Shown in pieces: positions 45,815-57,581 of a stretch of 64,000 nucleotides of DNA. Below the pieces are notes generated by a model. That model worked only from the letters and a program-made list of their open reading frames with translations, made no database searches and had not been told where the DNA came from. The stretch covers positions 115,443,784 through 115,507,783 of the forward strand of contig NC_072893.1 of NCBI RefSeq assembly GCF_027943255.1, in the 5' to 3' direction. The first letter of the stretch is position 1, and every line of letters starts with the position of its first letter. The DNA is from Anastrepha obliqua. Its lineage: Eukaryota > Arthropoda > Insecta > Diptera > Tephritidae. The position numbers and the translations under genes were made by a program.

Positions 45815-46395
45815 AGTTTGCATATTTTGAGGCTAACGTGAAATCGAGTTTCTGACGTTGCCTACCAGTTTTCACTATTCATTCCGATTGAGCTTTAAGT
45901 TGGTTTCCCAGCTTTAAAGCATGTTTTTAGAGTATTCAGGGTGCCTAAATTTAGGCGCTTTGTTTATTTTTAGGCTAACGTGAAATCGAGTTTCTGACGT
46001 TGCCTACCAGTTTTCACTATTTATTCCCATTGAGGTTAAAGGGAATTCACTTGCTTTAAAGCACATTTTTAAGGCATTCCGGGTGCCTACAATTAGGCAC
46101 TTTGCATATTTTTAGGCTAACGTGAAATCGATTTTCTTTCATTGCCTACCAGTTTTCACTATTCATTTCCTATGAGGTTTAAGTGGATTTCCCTACTTCA
46201 AACCAAATTTTAAACTACAAACTGGGTGTCTACATTTAGGCGCTTTGCATATTTTTAGGCTAACGTGAAATCGAGTTTCTTTCGGTGCCTCCCAATTCTC
46301 ACTATTCGTTCCCAATGAGCTTTAAGTGGGTTTCCCAGCTTTAAACCATGTTTTTAAAGCATTCAGGGTGCCTACATTTAGGCGCTTTGCATATG
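45815..46395 (+). repeat. 142-bp tandem array with palindromic core, four copies
   Basis: AGGCTAACGTGAAATCGA starts at 45830, 45972, 46114 and 46257, giving periods of 142, 142 and 143 bp. Each monomer also carries TTGCCTACCAGTTTTCACTATTCATTCC, CAGCTTTAAAGCATGTTTTTAA and GGGTGCCTAAATTTAGGCGCTTTGCATATTTTT-like blocks. The GCCTAAATTTAGGC core is a 14-bp palindrome in copy one and nearly so in the others. Monomers are roughly 80-90 percent alike. Non-coding. Confidence 0.95.
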
Positions 46396-49300
46396 TTTTG
46401 CCAACCAAACTCATTTGCTGCCAAAACATTACCAGCTATCAACAACAGTTCGCCAGCTAGCGCAAAGTTTCCACTCTAAGATACATATCTGCCACAAAAC
46501 ACAGCAGTGTCATTAACCCTTCCGCTGCCGTCGACCATAGCTGCTGCAAACTGTTGCCACCATCATTGCCGCACGCATACAACAGACAAATCAAGTTCAA
46601 AGCACTCGGCGCGCAAGCTAGCTAGAACCTAAAAGTATACTTCTAACAAAACAGAAACAAAAAACACAAAAATTACAAAAACAGGGAAAATTTGCTGAAA
46701 TGCAGCGACTGATTGTGGTTATTTGCGTGAGCACAATTGCATGTGTGTGGGTGTGAATAAGTGTTGAAGTATTTGAATGCGACTTTATTTGCGTATGCGT
46801 AATTATGTATGTGTGTGTGTATGCGCGCGTTTAGAATCATTTGTCTGCCATGTTGGGTGGGCTTTAATGCACACATTTCTCTAACTATCTCTCTCTATCT
46901 CTCACTTTCCTTCACTCACCCAACTAAACAAAACTATGCCAAAAACTTTCAAGGACAAAGCAGCGAACACACATTTGCCATTGTTGATATGTAAATGTGT
47001 TTCGTTTGTTGTGTATTTGTGCGTGTATTTTGCCTGCACGTGTACGTATTTATTTGCCACATTGTGCGTGGCGCGTCGGCTGTTTGTTGCCGCAAAAAAA
47101 CATGAAATGATTGTCTCTAGCAAATGACGATGCATACACGCACAGAAACGTCAACTTGCCGACAGTTAAAACTTCTTTTTATGTCGTTGCCAGCTGTTAG
47201 GTGCTCATACCTACATACAATTCGCGCATAAATACAAGTGGGCGTAATTAAAACGGGCCGTGATCGACTCCGCGCCCGCCTCTCTGATTTTCAATGCTGC
47301 ACATTAGAACAATGTTAAACGCCAAAAACTATGCTACAAATTGTGAACTACCACAACGTAGCTCATACAACTATTGCGCAGACGGGAAACAACAGCAGCC
47401 GCCGTGCACTTGAAAATCTTTCGGAAAACGCACATGCACTTGCACATACAAACCGCCAAAAATACCCAACAGCATTTTCCATAGTTTTAGGCGAGAAGAC
47501 CAAATTCTAAAGCACAACTTACGCACTTTTGGCAATAATCACAGCAACAACCTGCGTACGATTCACTCGGAAATCGCGTTCCACCACCCAAAAACGTCAT
47601 TGCGCCCCACAACTTGCGCTAAAATGTGCGAAAACTAAACATTTGTAGTTTACATTTGAAATGTTTAAAACGCTTTAAAGTTGCCATTGTCGCATACATC
47701 TAGGCGCACGAGGTTGTTGACAGTGGCGCTAGGCACGGCATATTTGCAGGAGCTTGCGAAGCGAGGGTGAAATGACAAAAAGCCGAGTGCGCGACTGTGT
47801 GCAGCTACGCTTTACTATGCAATATATAGGCCAAGGAAGTGCGCAAAAAGTATGCAATACAAAAAATAAAACAGCAAAAAACAGAAATAGTGGTTCAAAG
47901 ATGAGTAAAAGCAACCCGGCGCCCTGGTAGCTAGCCGTGATGACTGCGCTGTTGACGTCCACTTCAGACATTAGAGCCGCAGCCGCAGCCGTAGCTGGAG
48001 CCACAGTGGGATAGCGGTGAGGGCGTGTTATGACATCACTTCCTGTGTAGAAAAAAAACTACATATAGATCCACAAATACACAAAATAACAGTTACAAAA
48101 CAGCTGTAGCTCAAGGACGCAAAACGGCAACCAGCCAGCCAGGCAGTCAACCAGCAGATAAACGGACAAACGGACCGACGAACAGGGAGACTGCATACGC
48201 TTGAGATATATTAAAACATTTGCCAACAGGAGAAAAAATACAGCGACCAAGGAAAGCTGCAAAAGCTTACGACTTAATTGTATACAAGGTTGTTGTTACA
48301 TTTTTTGTTTTTGTAGGTAAGTAGTAGGCGTTGCTTACTTGCCTGTCTGTCGGCCGACCACATCCTTGAGCTGGGAAAGCCAAAGCCAAAAAGACAGTCA
48401 ACACTTGAGCGCTTTAAGACCCCAGCATAGCAGCCAAAGCAAATATGTCTAACTGTTACCATTAAATACAGACGTGCATGTTTGTATGTGTGTGCGTGCG
48501 TGTGTATATATGTATAGCGAAAGCCACCTTAGCATACTTTTAGGTGGCATTGAAATTGGTAAAGCGCTTTCACTGCTAGACAAACACATAAAAACAAAAC
48601 GAAACAACTCTCGTCTAATTTCGCCCGCAAAGCGAGCAACAAACCACAATCAGTATGAGGAGTCGCAACAACCCTTTTTGTTTGGTACTTAATTTAGTTT
48701 AAGATAATTTGCAGACGTGCAGGCGCATGAATACACATACACACCCACACTCAAACAAATCGACTCACAAGTAGAACTGTACACTTTAGTCTACAATTGT
48801 ATGTGTGTAGTGTGTAAGTGTAGCAAAGTTGAATATCCTTAAAGCAACTGTGAGCGACTTTTAGCATGCGCCTTAAAGTATGCTGCGTCGCTTGCTGTTG
48901 CTTTCACTGCCAGCCACTTAGCAGGCATAATTTTGTGTTGTCTAAGGTTATGGCGAAAATTTCATTTCAAAAACAAAACGAAACAAAACAAGACAAGCAT
49001 TGCAACGGCGCATGTAGTAGTGTCTAAAAATTCGTTACATATATACAGGCAGGCGGAAACGGCAGCAGCAGCAGCAACAAAACACACTAATGCTTGCAAA
49101 ACAAAACACAAGACAATGAAACAGCAAAGCAACTAATGCCAGTTAACATAAACATACGTACGAGAACATTATATAGTCACTATTTGGCATACTTTTAGGC
49201 GCAGACCGGCTATATACCTACCTCCGTTTGTATATAAACAAACATACATACATACAACGAGTATTTACATAGTTCTGTGGTTTTATGTTATATTAGGCAG

Positions 49301-50340
49301 GCAGCAAGTACATACTTACTTGTGACGCGCGCACCTAAAAGTAGGCTAAAGCAAAAATTTAAAGTTTTAAAGGCAACTGCATGAATGTGTGTGCGAGCAC
49401 AAGGCTTTACGCTTTAAATTAATTGAGTTGTGTGTGATGTGGTGGCAAAAATGAAATTAATTTGCTTTACTTTAAAGAAGAAGTAAAGAAACTGTGCATT
49501 CGGTCTACAAGTTTTTAGTCATAAAATTAGTTTATTACTTTGAAGGCGGAAAATGGTTAAATGGCTGTGATATTAAAAGCTCGAATAGAGAATTTTTTTT
49601 TGCATTTATGGCGGATGATTCCTAACCGAAATTCTTAGCACCATTTAAAGCGCCTAAATGTAGACAATCTGCTTTGTACTATGGAATAAAGCGCGAAATG
49701 AGGGGTTGAAATGAGTTAACTTTATTTTTCACAGTTCTCTAAAGCAGTGTAATGAAAAATCGAGAGACAAGTTTGACGCCTGAAAGTATGCATATACCCT
49801 TAATTTTGCGTTTAATATAAATAAAGGAATATACAAACATCAGCGCAGGTAAAGTTTCTAACATTTCAAACTCTTAGCTCAAGCGCTTAACGGTATGCAC
49901 TATATGCGCATAAATAAACACAAATTGAATATATATAAACAGTTTTTCAGTCAAACATGCAGATTTATGTCAGCAACCATCTCAGCTGTCTAAGTTTTTT
50001 GAGTTTCAATACAACATGCCTAAAAGTAGGCTTAAGTTTTTTCAGCCTGTCATTTTACTCTAAATGTATTATTGATTTAAATCATATGTATATGTATCAA
50101 AAAGCACGAGCCAAATATCTTGCTTTTAGGAACGAAGATGAAAACTAAAAGTTTCTTTTTGAATACAGCACGCCAAAAAGTAGACTACGCAAATTTATTT
50201 ACTTTTTCTAAGGCTCTAAGCAATATTTCTAATCAGTTATTTTATATTTTTTCTATTTGCAGGTGAGTGTGATAGACATTTCTGATATCATGTTAATAAA
50301 CGCCTAAAGCTAGGCTGTTGAATTATGTAAGTCGCATAGT
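46396..50340. other. Non-coding stretch with decayed GCCTAAAAGTAGGC palindromes
   Basis: Mostly unique sequence with microsatellites (GTGTGTGTATG at 46.81 kb, CAGCCGCAGCCG at 47.98 kb). A palindromic word like the core of the preceding array recurs at about 47698, 48533, 48868, 49188, 49331, 49650, 49775, 50016, 50170 and 50300. Many gaps are near 130-155 bp or about twice that (241, 319-322). I read this as possible remains of the same satellite. The open frames here (up to about 90 codons) show no family resemblance. Confidence 0.45.
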
Positions 50341-50380
50341 TTTTAAGTGTTTTTTTTTTTAATTTTGACAAGGTAAGGTA

Positions 50381-50900
50381 GGCTTTTAAGTTTATAACTA
50401 TTTTATTGGTATACGATTTAAAAATTTTTTTTAAATTTAATAAATAAAATTAAGAAAAAGATTAAATTTTTTTTATTTAAAAATAAAATTAAAAAAATTA
50501 TTATTTTTTTTTATATAGGCTTTTAAGTTTATAACTATTTTATTAGCGAACGATTTAAAAAAAAAGTTTAAATTTAAAAATAAAATTGAGAGAAGATTTA
50601 ATTTTTTTTTATTTAAAAATAAAACTAAAAAAATTATTATTATTTTTTTATATAGGCTTTTAAGTTTATAACTATTTTATTAGTGAACGATTTAAAGAAA
50701 TGTTTAAATTTAAAAATAAAATTGAGAGAAGAATTAATTTTTTTTTTATTTAATATATTATTTATATAGGCTTTTAAGTTTATAATTATTTTATTAGTGT
50801 ATGATTTAAAAAAAAATTTTTTAAATTTAAAAATAAAATTGAGAAAAGATTTAAATTTTTTTTTATTTAAAAATAAAATTTAAAAAAAGATTACATTTTT
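50381..50900 (+). repeat. ~137-bp AT-rich tandem array, four copies
   Basis: GGCTTTTAAGTTTATAACTATTTTATTAG begins at 50381, 50518, 50655 and 50769 (spacings 137, 137 and 114). Each is followed by GATTTAAA, TTTAAATTTAAAAATAAAATTGAGA and a T-run. The spacing is close to that of the 142-bp array, and the first copy lies about 80 bp after the last palindromic word. Confidence 0.85.
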
Positions 50901-50959
50901 TTAAATTTAAAAATAAAATTTTTGTTTAAATTAAATAAAAAAAATCAAACCGATTTTTA

Positions 50960-51595
50960 AAGAAACATTATCAATTTTAAATTTAACATATTTTTTTTTA
51001 ATTTTGAGCGATCAGTTTTAATATTTTTTTTTGTAAGCTCGAGGCCGGATTAGCAAATAAAAAAACAAATTAAAGTAATTATTTTATATTTTTCTTTTTA
51101 TTCTTTGCTATTATTTAAATTATTGGAAAGACCTGGTCGATGCGATTAAAAATTTAACTTTTATTTTTTTTTGTGTCTGCAAAAAAAAAACATTTTTTCA
51201 CGCTTCAAAAATTTAAAAAGCGTAGAGTGTTTAAAAATGTTTTAAAATGTTCAAATTTCTTTAAATCTAAATTGAAAATAAAAATAATAAATTTTAAATT
51301 TAACACAATTGAAACTGTTTCAGAGGCCTCAACATATTTAATTTTAATATTGTATTTTTATTTCGTAAGCTCAAGAGCGGATTAACAATTAAGTAACAAA
51401 TTAAAGTATTTATTTTTTTTTTCTATTTATTCGCCGATATTAGAATAAATTATTGGTTAGTCCTGGTCAATTTGATTTGAAATTTAAGCTTCAAATGTTT
51501 TTTTTTGTCTGCAAAAATAAAATCAGATAATTCTTTTTAAGCGTTTAAGCTTGAAGAATTTAAAAAGCGTATAATTTTTTAGACCTACAGCCCAT
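50960..51595 (+). repeat. ~331-bp tandem duplication
   Basis: GTAAGCTCGAGGCCGGATTAGCAA at about 51034 recurs as GTAAGCTCAAGAGCGGATTAACAA at about 51366. The blocks AAATTAAAGTA.TTATTT, ATTATTGG..AG.CCTGGTC, TTTTTTTTTGT.TCTGCAAAAA and AATTTAAAAAGCGTA recur in order. Confidence 0.85.
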
Positions 51596-51729
51596 TTTTT
51601 AGACCTTGTAAATAAAATTTTAATTGTCTTAGCAGTTTTATTGTCACAGAATATTATATATTACAATTTTCTTGAAACATTTTTTTTTCTAAATTCCCAA
51701 GCACATAAATTTAAATATTCTGTTTTATT

Positions 51730-52010
51730 TTCAAAAGCAAGCTCAGGTATTTTAGATATTGGACAGATAGGTTTGAAAATAGCGGCATGCACTTCGACCT
51801 TAAGTTCTATTGTACCTTATACTTTTCCCAATACCCACACCAGACCCGTTTTATTTACGAAGTCTGAGATGGTCCTGAGATGGGCTGAGCGCATGTGGCG
51901 CTCTTTCATCGTACAAAGCCGGGCTACTTACTTTTGCTCCTTTCGATACAAAGCCGCATTGGAGAAGCAAGTGTGTGTGGTCACCCATGAATACGTCAGA
52001 TAACGACTAC
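51730..52010 (-). pseudogene. Possible LINE RNase H remnant
   Basis: On the minus strand, pieces in two frames read DFVNKTG and SGVGIGKSI, then VEVHAAIFKPICPISKIPELA. This loosely follows the RNase H pattern of non-LTR elements (TDGSKTGSGVG..., then a VFQAE-like segment). It would need at least two frameshifts. The plus-strand 120-codon frame over the same bases (51641-52003) is open but resembles nothing I know. A weak call. Confidence 0.3.
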
Positions 52011-52148
52011 TATACTAGAAGTGCCCAAGGTCAGAAATATAAAAAGCAACCCTCGTATTTAATATTTTTATAATTTTTATAATTTAAATTTTAAGGATAT
52101 ATAGAACGAAATTCTTGTTTATTGATATATATGTGCATGTGTATGTAC

Positions 52149-52290
52149 ATTAGGGTGGGTTAATTTGTGAGGAATAATTTTTTTGGTATTCGTTCCGAAA
52201 AGATTCAGAATCTACAATTCTGAGAAAAAGTCCACCTAATCCATTTCGAGAAAAAATTGTTCCAGCCTAATGGGGGTGTAATAATCTTTT
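52149..52290 (+). repeat. Dispersed repeat end (ATTAGGGTGGG), copy B
   Basis: TTAGGGTGGGTTAATTTGT, then AGATTCAGAATCTAC, then TTCTGAGAAAAAGTCCA, in the same order as at 19.22 kb. A third, shorter match, CATTAGGGTGCTCTAAGTTG, is at 54.48 kb. Confidence 0.5.
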
Positions 52291-52299
52291 TGAAGTGTA

Positions 52300-54100
52300 T
52301 TTCAAGTATTTTTTTAAAAATCATGTTTTTTGTGTTTTTTTTTGCTATTTTTTTTTTTTTGTTTAAGTTCAAAAGTTCAAAATAAAAATTTTCAAAATTC
52401 TTGAAAGTTGCACTTATCTTAGACACTAAAATACATGGTATTTGTTTCTCAACCGTTTTTATTTTAATAAATTTTCCCCAATTCCAAAAAATATATTCCA
52501 CAGAAATTAGAAAGGGTAACATTTTTTAGATCTTTTTTAACGCTTGCTCATTCATTAAGTTAATATTTGAATACATTAAAAAATCACATAAATTTCTGAC
52601 ACTTACAAAATGCTTTATATCAACCTACAACAACAACCGCGCCTGCATTTGTCGCTGCCACAGCTGCGTAACGGCAGGATTTATTGAATAAACGTGTAAC
52701 TAAACGCATTAAAATGGCATAAAGCACAAAATAAAGCAACAAAAAATGAAGTAACTAAGACTGAGAGAAGCAAAACATAAGAACTGAGGAGATGGTAGGG
52801 AGACAAAATAAAATCTGGCGAAGCAACGGAAATTCAAATTGAAATCGAATGCATTTCCTTTGAGTGAATACCACAACGAGAACTGAAGGAATGATAAAAA
52901 TATGAAGAACAAGAAAAAAAGTAAATATGTACAACAGCGAAAAACAAGTACGACATTAAGAATAAGTGTAACAACAGCAACAAAAAAACAAGTACAACAA
53001 ACATATGCAAGATTAGCTTGACTAAAGCAAAAGCAGGGTGTTCATGCTCGCGCACTATATGTAAATTCAATCTCAGTCTCAACATTTGACGCTCGCCGAA
53101 GCGAACATCAACGCGAGCACTGGAACAGCGTGCGGATACATTTACGCGCACTTAATAATTATCCGTAAGACACTTTCGATCGCGCACACAGCTGAATTTA
53201 GTTGACAATAAAGCGCGCTAATGAAAAGACGATCGACTGAGCTTCAATGGAAAAATAAAAACAAATTAAATTTTTTTTTTTTTAATAAAAAAAGTAAATA
53301 AAAATATGCAAAGTATGCAAAGAAGGCGAAGATGCCGCTAGAAACTGCAAGCTGCAAGCTGATATGTCCCCTATTGAGTGCAGCCGATAGCATTGCAACA
53401 TTTGCATATTTCTTCTTTCTTTTCTTTCACTGCAGCAAGCGCGGTAAGCTATGCGCTCCGTGAAAGGGTATACCACAAACATCAATGTCTTGCATAGCCA
53501 TAATTCTTGAAATATTCTCGCATCGAGCGGTGCGGCTGCTGCGTTAATTTACTAGCTTACGGGTGAGAAGTGAACGCAACGGAAGTACGAGCGTGTGTGT
53601 GCGTACGTCCGACAGCTGTGCGCATTTTTTAATGACAATTTTGATGCATGTATTTCGAAAATGTGCCCTTCACTGGTTGGTGGGTGCTGATGATGACTTT
53701 TCAATAACGAAAGGGCCAAAGATGTTTTCGATATTCTTCCAAAATAGCTGCCTGACACGCACACACGAGCGTGCATATATGTATGTACTTATATGTATTT
53801 ATGCTATGCGTGCAAGTTAGCGCTGCACTCCTTTAGATGCTGCATTTTTTATGATTTAAAGTTATTAATTAGTGCAGCGCGCAACGAAAGGGAAGCGCTT
53901 TTTTTGTTTTGTTTTTTTTAGGAAGTGCATTCAAAAAATGCATTAATTCGTTTTTTTTTTCATTGCACTGCGCTTGTGTTTTTGGTTGTATACTTCCCGC
54001 TTTGCGCGGGTGTCACGCATAAATCAAAATTAAGACGCTTATTGCGTTTAGCTCAGCTCTGAGCAAGAAATCCTCCTTTGGTCTGAATTCAATAAAAAAT
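52300..54100. other. Non-coding stretch
   Basis: AT-rich to 52.5 kb, then unique sequence with purine-rich stretches (AGAACAAGAAAAAAAG near 52.91 kb) and GTGTGTGTGCG near 53.59 kb. Overlapping frames occur on both strands but none is supported. Confidence 0.5.
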
Positions 54101-54104
54101 AATT

Positions 54105-54362
54105 TTGTGGTATAAACGAGATCGTAAAAAGTCAGTACAATTGCATATCTTTCATTGCCAATGCCATTCGCTCGTGAGATCCCCTTCTTCTCAAGACTTT
54201 CTACTTGCAACACGAACATATGCTGGCGTTACGATTGACAGTCGCTTGGCAGATATGTCACCTAAGTGGCATCGTAAAAGGAGTATTAGCTGCAAGTACT
54301 CAAGCATAGGTCTTTTTAGTAGTAGGGCGGCTACCAAGGACTTAAGTGAGATGATGCATTAG
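54105..54362 (+). pseudogene. Possible LINE reverse-transcriptase thumb fragment
   Basis: An 85-codon frame contains YAGVTIDSRL, which resembles the YLGV.IDSRL thumb motif of R1/jockey-type reverse transcriptases, followed at a plausible distance by AATKDLSEMM (compare AA..LSRMM). The rest does not align by eye. A short decayed fragment, or chance. Confidence 0.3.
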
Positions 54363-54559
54363 GAGCGCGCATTTTTTTTTTAAGACATTCCGTTCACCTT
54401 CAAAGTATGCCTGGGCTATATACTTTACATAAAAGAATGTATGAATTTTGCTGAGCTAATTTTGTTTGCCTTCCACTTATAAACATTAGGGTGCTCTAAG
54501 TTGTCGATATGAAAAGTATAAACATATCTGTGAACTCAGTAGCGCACTGTATTTTTTCT

Positions 54560-54860
54560 CGAATTGGAAGAAATCCACTAAAATTTTCATTAAATACTTT
54601 TTATTAGTATTTGAATAATTTTTTTCTAAATTTTTTTTCGGAAAGAAATCCTGCGATTGAAAGAAATCCACTAAACTTTCCATTAAAATTTCCATTACAT
54701 TTTTCTTAATATTATAAGAATGTTCTTGTAAAAACAAAATTTTCGGAAAGAAATTCCCTAACCCAAAGAAATCCACTAAAATACCCATACAATTTTTCTT
54801 GGTATTTGAATAATTTTTTGTAAATTTTTTTTTCTGTAAAAGTTCAAATAAAATTGAACA
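54560..54860 (+). repeat. ~100-bp tandem repeat, three copies
   Basis: AAAGAAATCCACTAAA.TTTC.ATTAAA lies at about 54571, 54665 and 54769, each followed by TTTTT.TTA.TATT.GAATAATTTTTT and TTTTCGGAAAGAAAT. The 100-codon minus frame with a repeating VDFF motif comes from this repeat. Confidence 0.85.
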
Positions 54861-55132
54861 CCCGATTTTTTAAGCTAAATGTGGTTTAATATTCGCCCGA
54901 TATTTTTCCTCACGCAGAAAAGTTGTTGAACTATTTGCAATAAAAACAGTTTTATTTAAATTTTTTGCGGCCTTACAGCAATTTTTCGCTGAGGTAAATA
55001 AATTTCGTAATCACTTCATATGCAGAAAAAGAGTTGGAACAATATTTAGTTCACTTTTTTTATTTTGTAATCGCCTGTCAATCCCATTTTTCTGCAATTC
55101 ACACAATTTTATGTTTCCAGTATTTTTTTATA

Positions 55133-55267
55133 TACAGTGAAGCCTTGATATAAGGAACTTTGAACAAATTTTGGAGTATAAGTATATTTCGTTATGTTTA
55201 TAGAATATATGACCCTCAATACAACGCAAAAATGCAAAATTGTTCGTTGTGTCGAGGTATAACTGTA
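55133..55267. mobile_element. 131-bp MITE with CAGT..ACCTCGA ends
   Basis: The element is 55135-55265, flanked by TA. The left end CAGTGAAGCCTTGATATAAG and the reverse complement of the right end, CAGTTATACCTCGACACAAC, share CAGT, CCT.GA and a following AACGAAC-like stretch. TA duplication with CAGT..AACCTCGATATAACGAAC-type ends fits a Tc1/pogo-like MITE. The internal sequence is non-coding. A lone similar end (TACAGTCAAGCCTCTATAAG) is at 25.15 kb. Confidence 0.65.
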
Positions 55268-55354
55268 TTTTTTGTATTTATGTTTTTTTTTGTATGTTTT
55301 TGATAATAACAAAGCTGCGCACATTTCTCTGTATTTGTTTGCTATTTCTCTATT

Positions 55355-55475
55355 CAATTTGCTTATCGTTTGCTTTCCCTGCTTATCGTTTGCTTTCTCT
55401 ACTTATCCAATTTCTTTCCCTGCTTATCCTTTTCTTTCTCTACTTATCAAACTCCTTTCCTTACTTATCCTTTTT
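55355..55475 (+). repeat. 20-bp CT-rich minisatellite, six units
   Basis: CTTATC recurs at 55362, 55382, 55402, 55423, 55443 and 55464 within a 20-21-bp unit of the form TTTCTTTCCCTGCTTATCC. Three overlapping plus-strand frames with a Cys/Phe/Leu/Ser-rich repeating peptide result from it. Confidence 0.85.
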
Positions 55476-55479
55476 CACT

Positions 55480-57240
55480 CAAACAACTTTGCCTGCACTC
55501 CTTCAAATTTCAGCTTCTCAGCCGTGCTTATTTTCCCACGTCCCACTCATATTTTGCGGCTTTCTTTCCGCAATCGCAAGCGCACTTACACGCAATAGTA
55601 TTCCATTTTAATTTTATGTGTTTAATTAAATAACAGGAAGTCACTTTACTTACTCGAACCATAATCAGCTACATTCAATTCCAATTTCATTAGTTGCGCG
55701 CCCTATAAAACAAAAACACAAAAAACTTTAAAACCTTACATACAACAAAAGTACGCCTATTTTTTATTTCATTTCTATTTTTGATCAACAGCCCATCAGT
55801 GCCACTGTTTGTCGCTACTGTATTTCGTTTTTTTTTTCTCCACTTTTTATTTCGGATTTTTCAGTGATTTTTTGATACACTGATTTTATATATCCGCACA
55901 TAAATGACAGCCTCTTAATATACTCATACGAGCGCATGCAATCCGTATGCTCGTATGTATGTGTGTGTGAATGTGTATTGGGTTTGCATGGTCTCCACCG
56001 CCGCAAACCGTCGCCTGACATTAATTTAATTTCGTTTCCGCTCTTCTACAACTGAACTCAAATCAAATCAACTCGAACGCAATCATACTAAAGCTAAGTG
56101 AATGCTTACAAAATAGCAACAACAACACAAATATAGAGAAAAGAGAAGAAAAAAAATTGAAATCAACAGCTCAAAAAGCATAAAATAAGCAAAAGATTTA
56201 ACTCGCACGCTTTTTTCGCATCAATCGAATTCAATTAACAACATTTTAGTAGCCTCTGCTGAGCAGCATTTAATGCACGTATCTGTGGCTTTATCGCAGT
56301 CGCGCAGCCGCGCAGATAAATCATCACTTTTTAAAATACCTACATGCGTATATATGTATGTGTGTATGTGTGTGTAGAAGCGGCGCGCAAACATATGCGC
56401 TCCACGGTGGGACCCCCCATACCAGCAACTTGGGCCTGCCGTTGTACTTCATACGCTGGCAATTGATCACACTGACACCAGTCGACAGCCTATGGCATAG
56501 TACATCGATTCCCAGTGGTGTAGTTCGAAATGGTGCCGAAGCCATCGTCTCAGCTGCAGCCGCAGCCGCAGCCCAGCACATCTCATTTCTTCGCGCTTCT
56601 GTTTGTAAATTAAACCGGATGTGTGTGGTTTCTTTCGAATTGGTAATTGTAGTCGTCTGTATCGCTATTTTGTTGTTGTATTCCCATCGTATTAGTATTC
56701 ATTAGGATTTGTTATGTAGGCACTAGACTATCTGTACGTGTGTTTTGCTGTTGTTGTTGTCGTTGTAGTACGAATTAGTAATGATTTTTGTTAGATTTTA
56801 TGCGCTTGTAAAGTTAAACGATTGAAAGATTATGCGCTGATTGAAGCTAATATTAGGGATTTGCTTAGGTTCCACGTTGCTTACGATGCGCTTATCTCAA
56901 GTGTTTGAAATAGATCTGAAAATCAGCCATGAACGGAGGAGCTTAAGTTTTTAGCTGAGTTTTTATGCTTCGTAATATGGTGCCGACTCTGCTTGTGCGT
57001 GACTCACCAGCAGGCTTTGTGTGGACGTAAACATGAAAATATTATATGGAATTTTTTTGGGTTCTTAAAAGCATCAGGCATTGGCAGCACCCAAGTTACC
57101 AACCCAAACAAAACCAAAACTTCTCATCAACACTAACCGATATTCAAAAATAGTCTAAAACTGATGCAGAGCCCGCATTTATACCAAAATATGTAGAGTC
57201 AATCCAAAATTGTGGTCTGCATACATCCGTCTGGCGATCG
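55480..57240. other. Non-coding stretch
   Basis: Pyrimidine-rich sequence with TATGTGTGTG microsatellites (55.95 and 56.35 kb) and a GCAGCCGCAGCCGCAGCC run near 56.56 kb. The opposite-strand frames of 85 and 115 codons at 56.32-56.71 kb share this run and show no domain. Confidence 0.5.
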
Positions 57241-57478
57241 CCGCAACCGAATAGGTTGGTGTGTCACTACCATTGGGTAATGCCCGGGCTCGAATCTTCG
57301 GGCATGAAATACTAAATGATAGAAAAGGTTTCTTCTAATGGCGGTCACTGCTCAGCAAATAATGGCAAGCTTCCGAGTGTATTTCTGTCATGAAAAAGAC
57401 AGACCATATAAAGACCACGTTCGGAGGTGGCATCAAACTGCAGATCCCTCCATTTGTGGAAAATCAAGACGCACAAAG
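57241..57478 (+). mobile_element. SINE copy 2
   Basis: This copy keeps the head best. CCGCAACCGAATAGGTTGGT at 57241 contains a possible Pol III A-box region. About 30 bp later comes GGGCTCGAATC (B box at 57288-57296). The body has GGGCATGAAA, TTCTTCTAATGGCGGTC, CAAGCTTCCGAGTGTATTTC, GTTCGGAGGTGGCATC and CCTCCATTTGTGGAA, and ends at GACGCACAAAG. The 3' part after that (CACAAATAGGAGGA... in the others) is missing. Confidence 0.8.
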
Positions 57479-57516
57479 ATATACCTATAATGCGCTCAAA
57501 GCCTTCAAAGCGGTTT

Positions 57517-57581
57517 TCAGTTGGCAAATCTTATAGCTTCAACAATCAGCGAGGGGATAAGCTATAAGATTTGTCAGCTGA
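57517..57581. repeat. 23-bp inverted repeat with 19-nt loop
   Basis: TCAGTTGGCAAATCTTATAGCTT (57517-57539) faces AAGCTATAAGATTTGTCAGCTGA (57559-57581). The arms are complementary except at two positions, which would be G-U pairs in RNA. A direct 10-bp repeat, GCGCTCAAAG, flanks the hairpin (57492-57501 and 57586-57595). It lies just past the truncated SINE and could be a very short MITE or an RNA hairpin. No family recognised. Confidence 0.85.

Noticed and set aside
45815..46395. Regularly spaced repeats considered as a CRISPR array
   Set aside because: The whole 142-bp monomer is repeated with no unique spacers, and the context is eukaryotic; it is a satellite.
57288..57296. tRNA-gene-like B box
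   Set aside because: Belongs to the SINE head. No cloverleaf or complete acceptor stem could be drawn.
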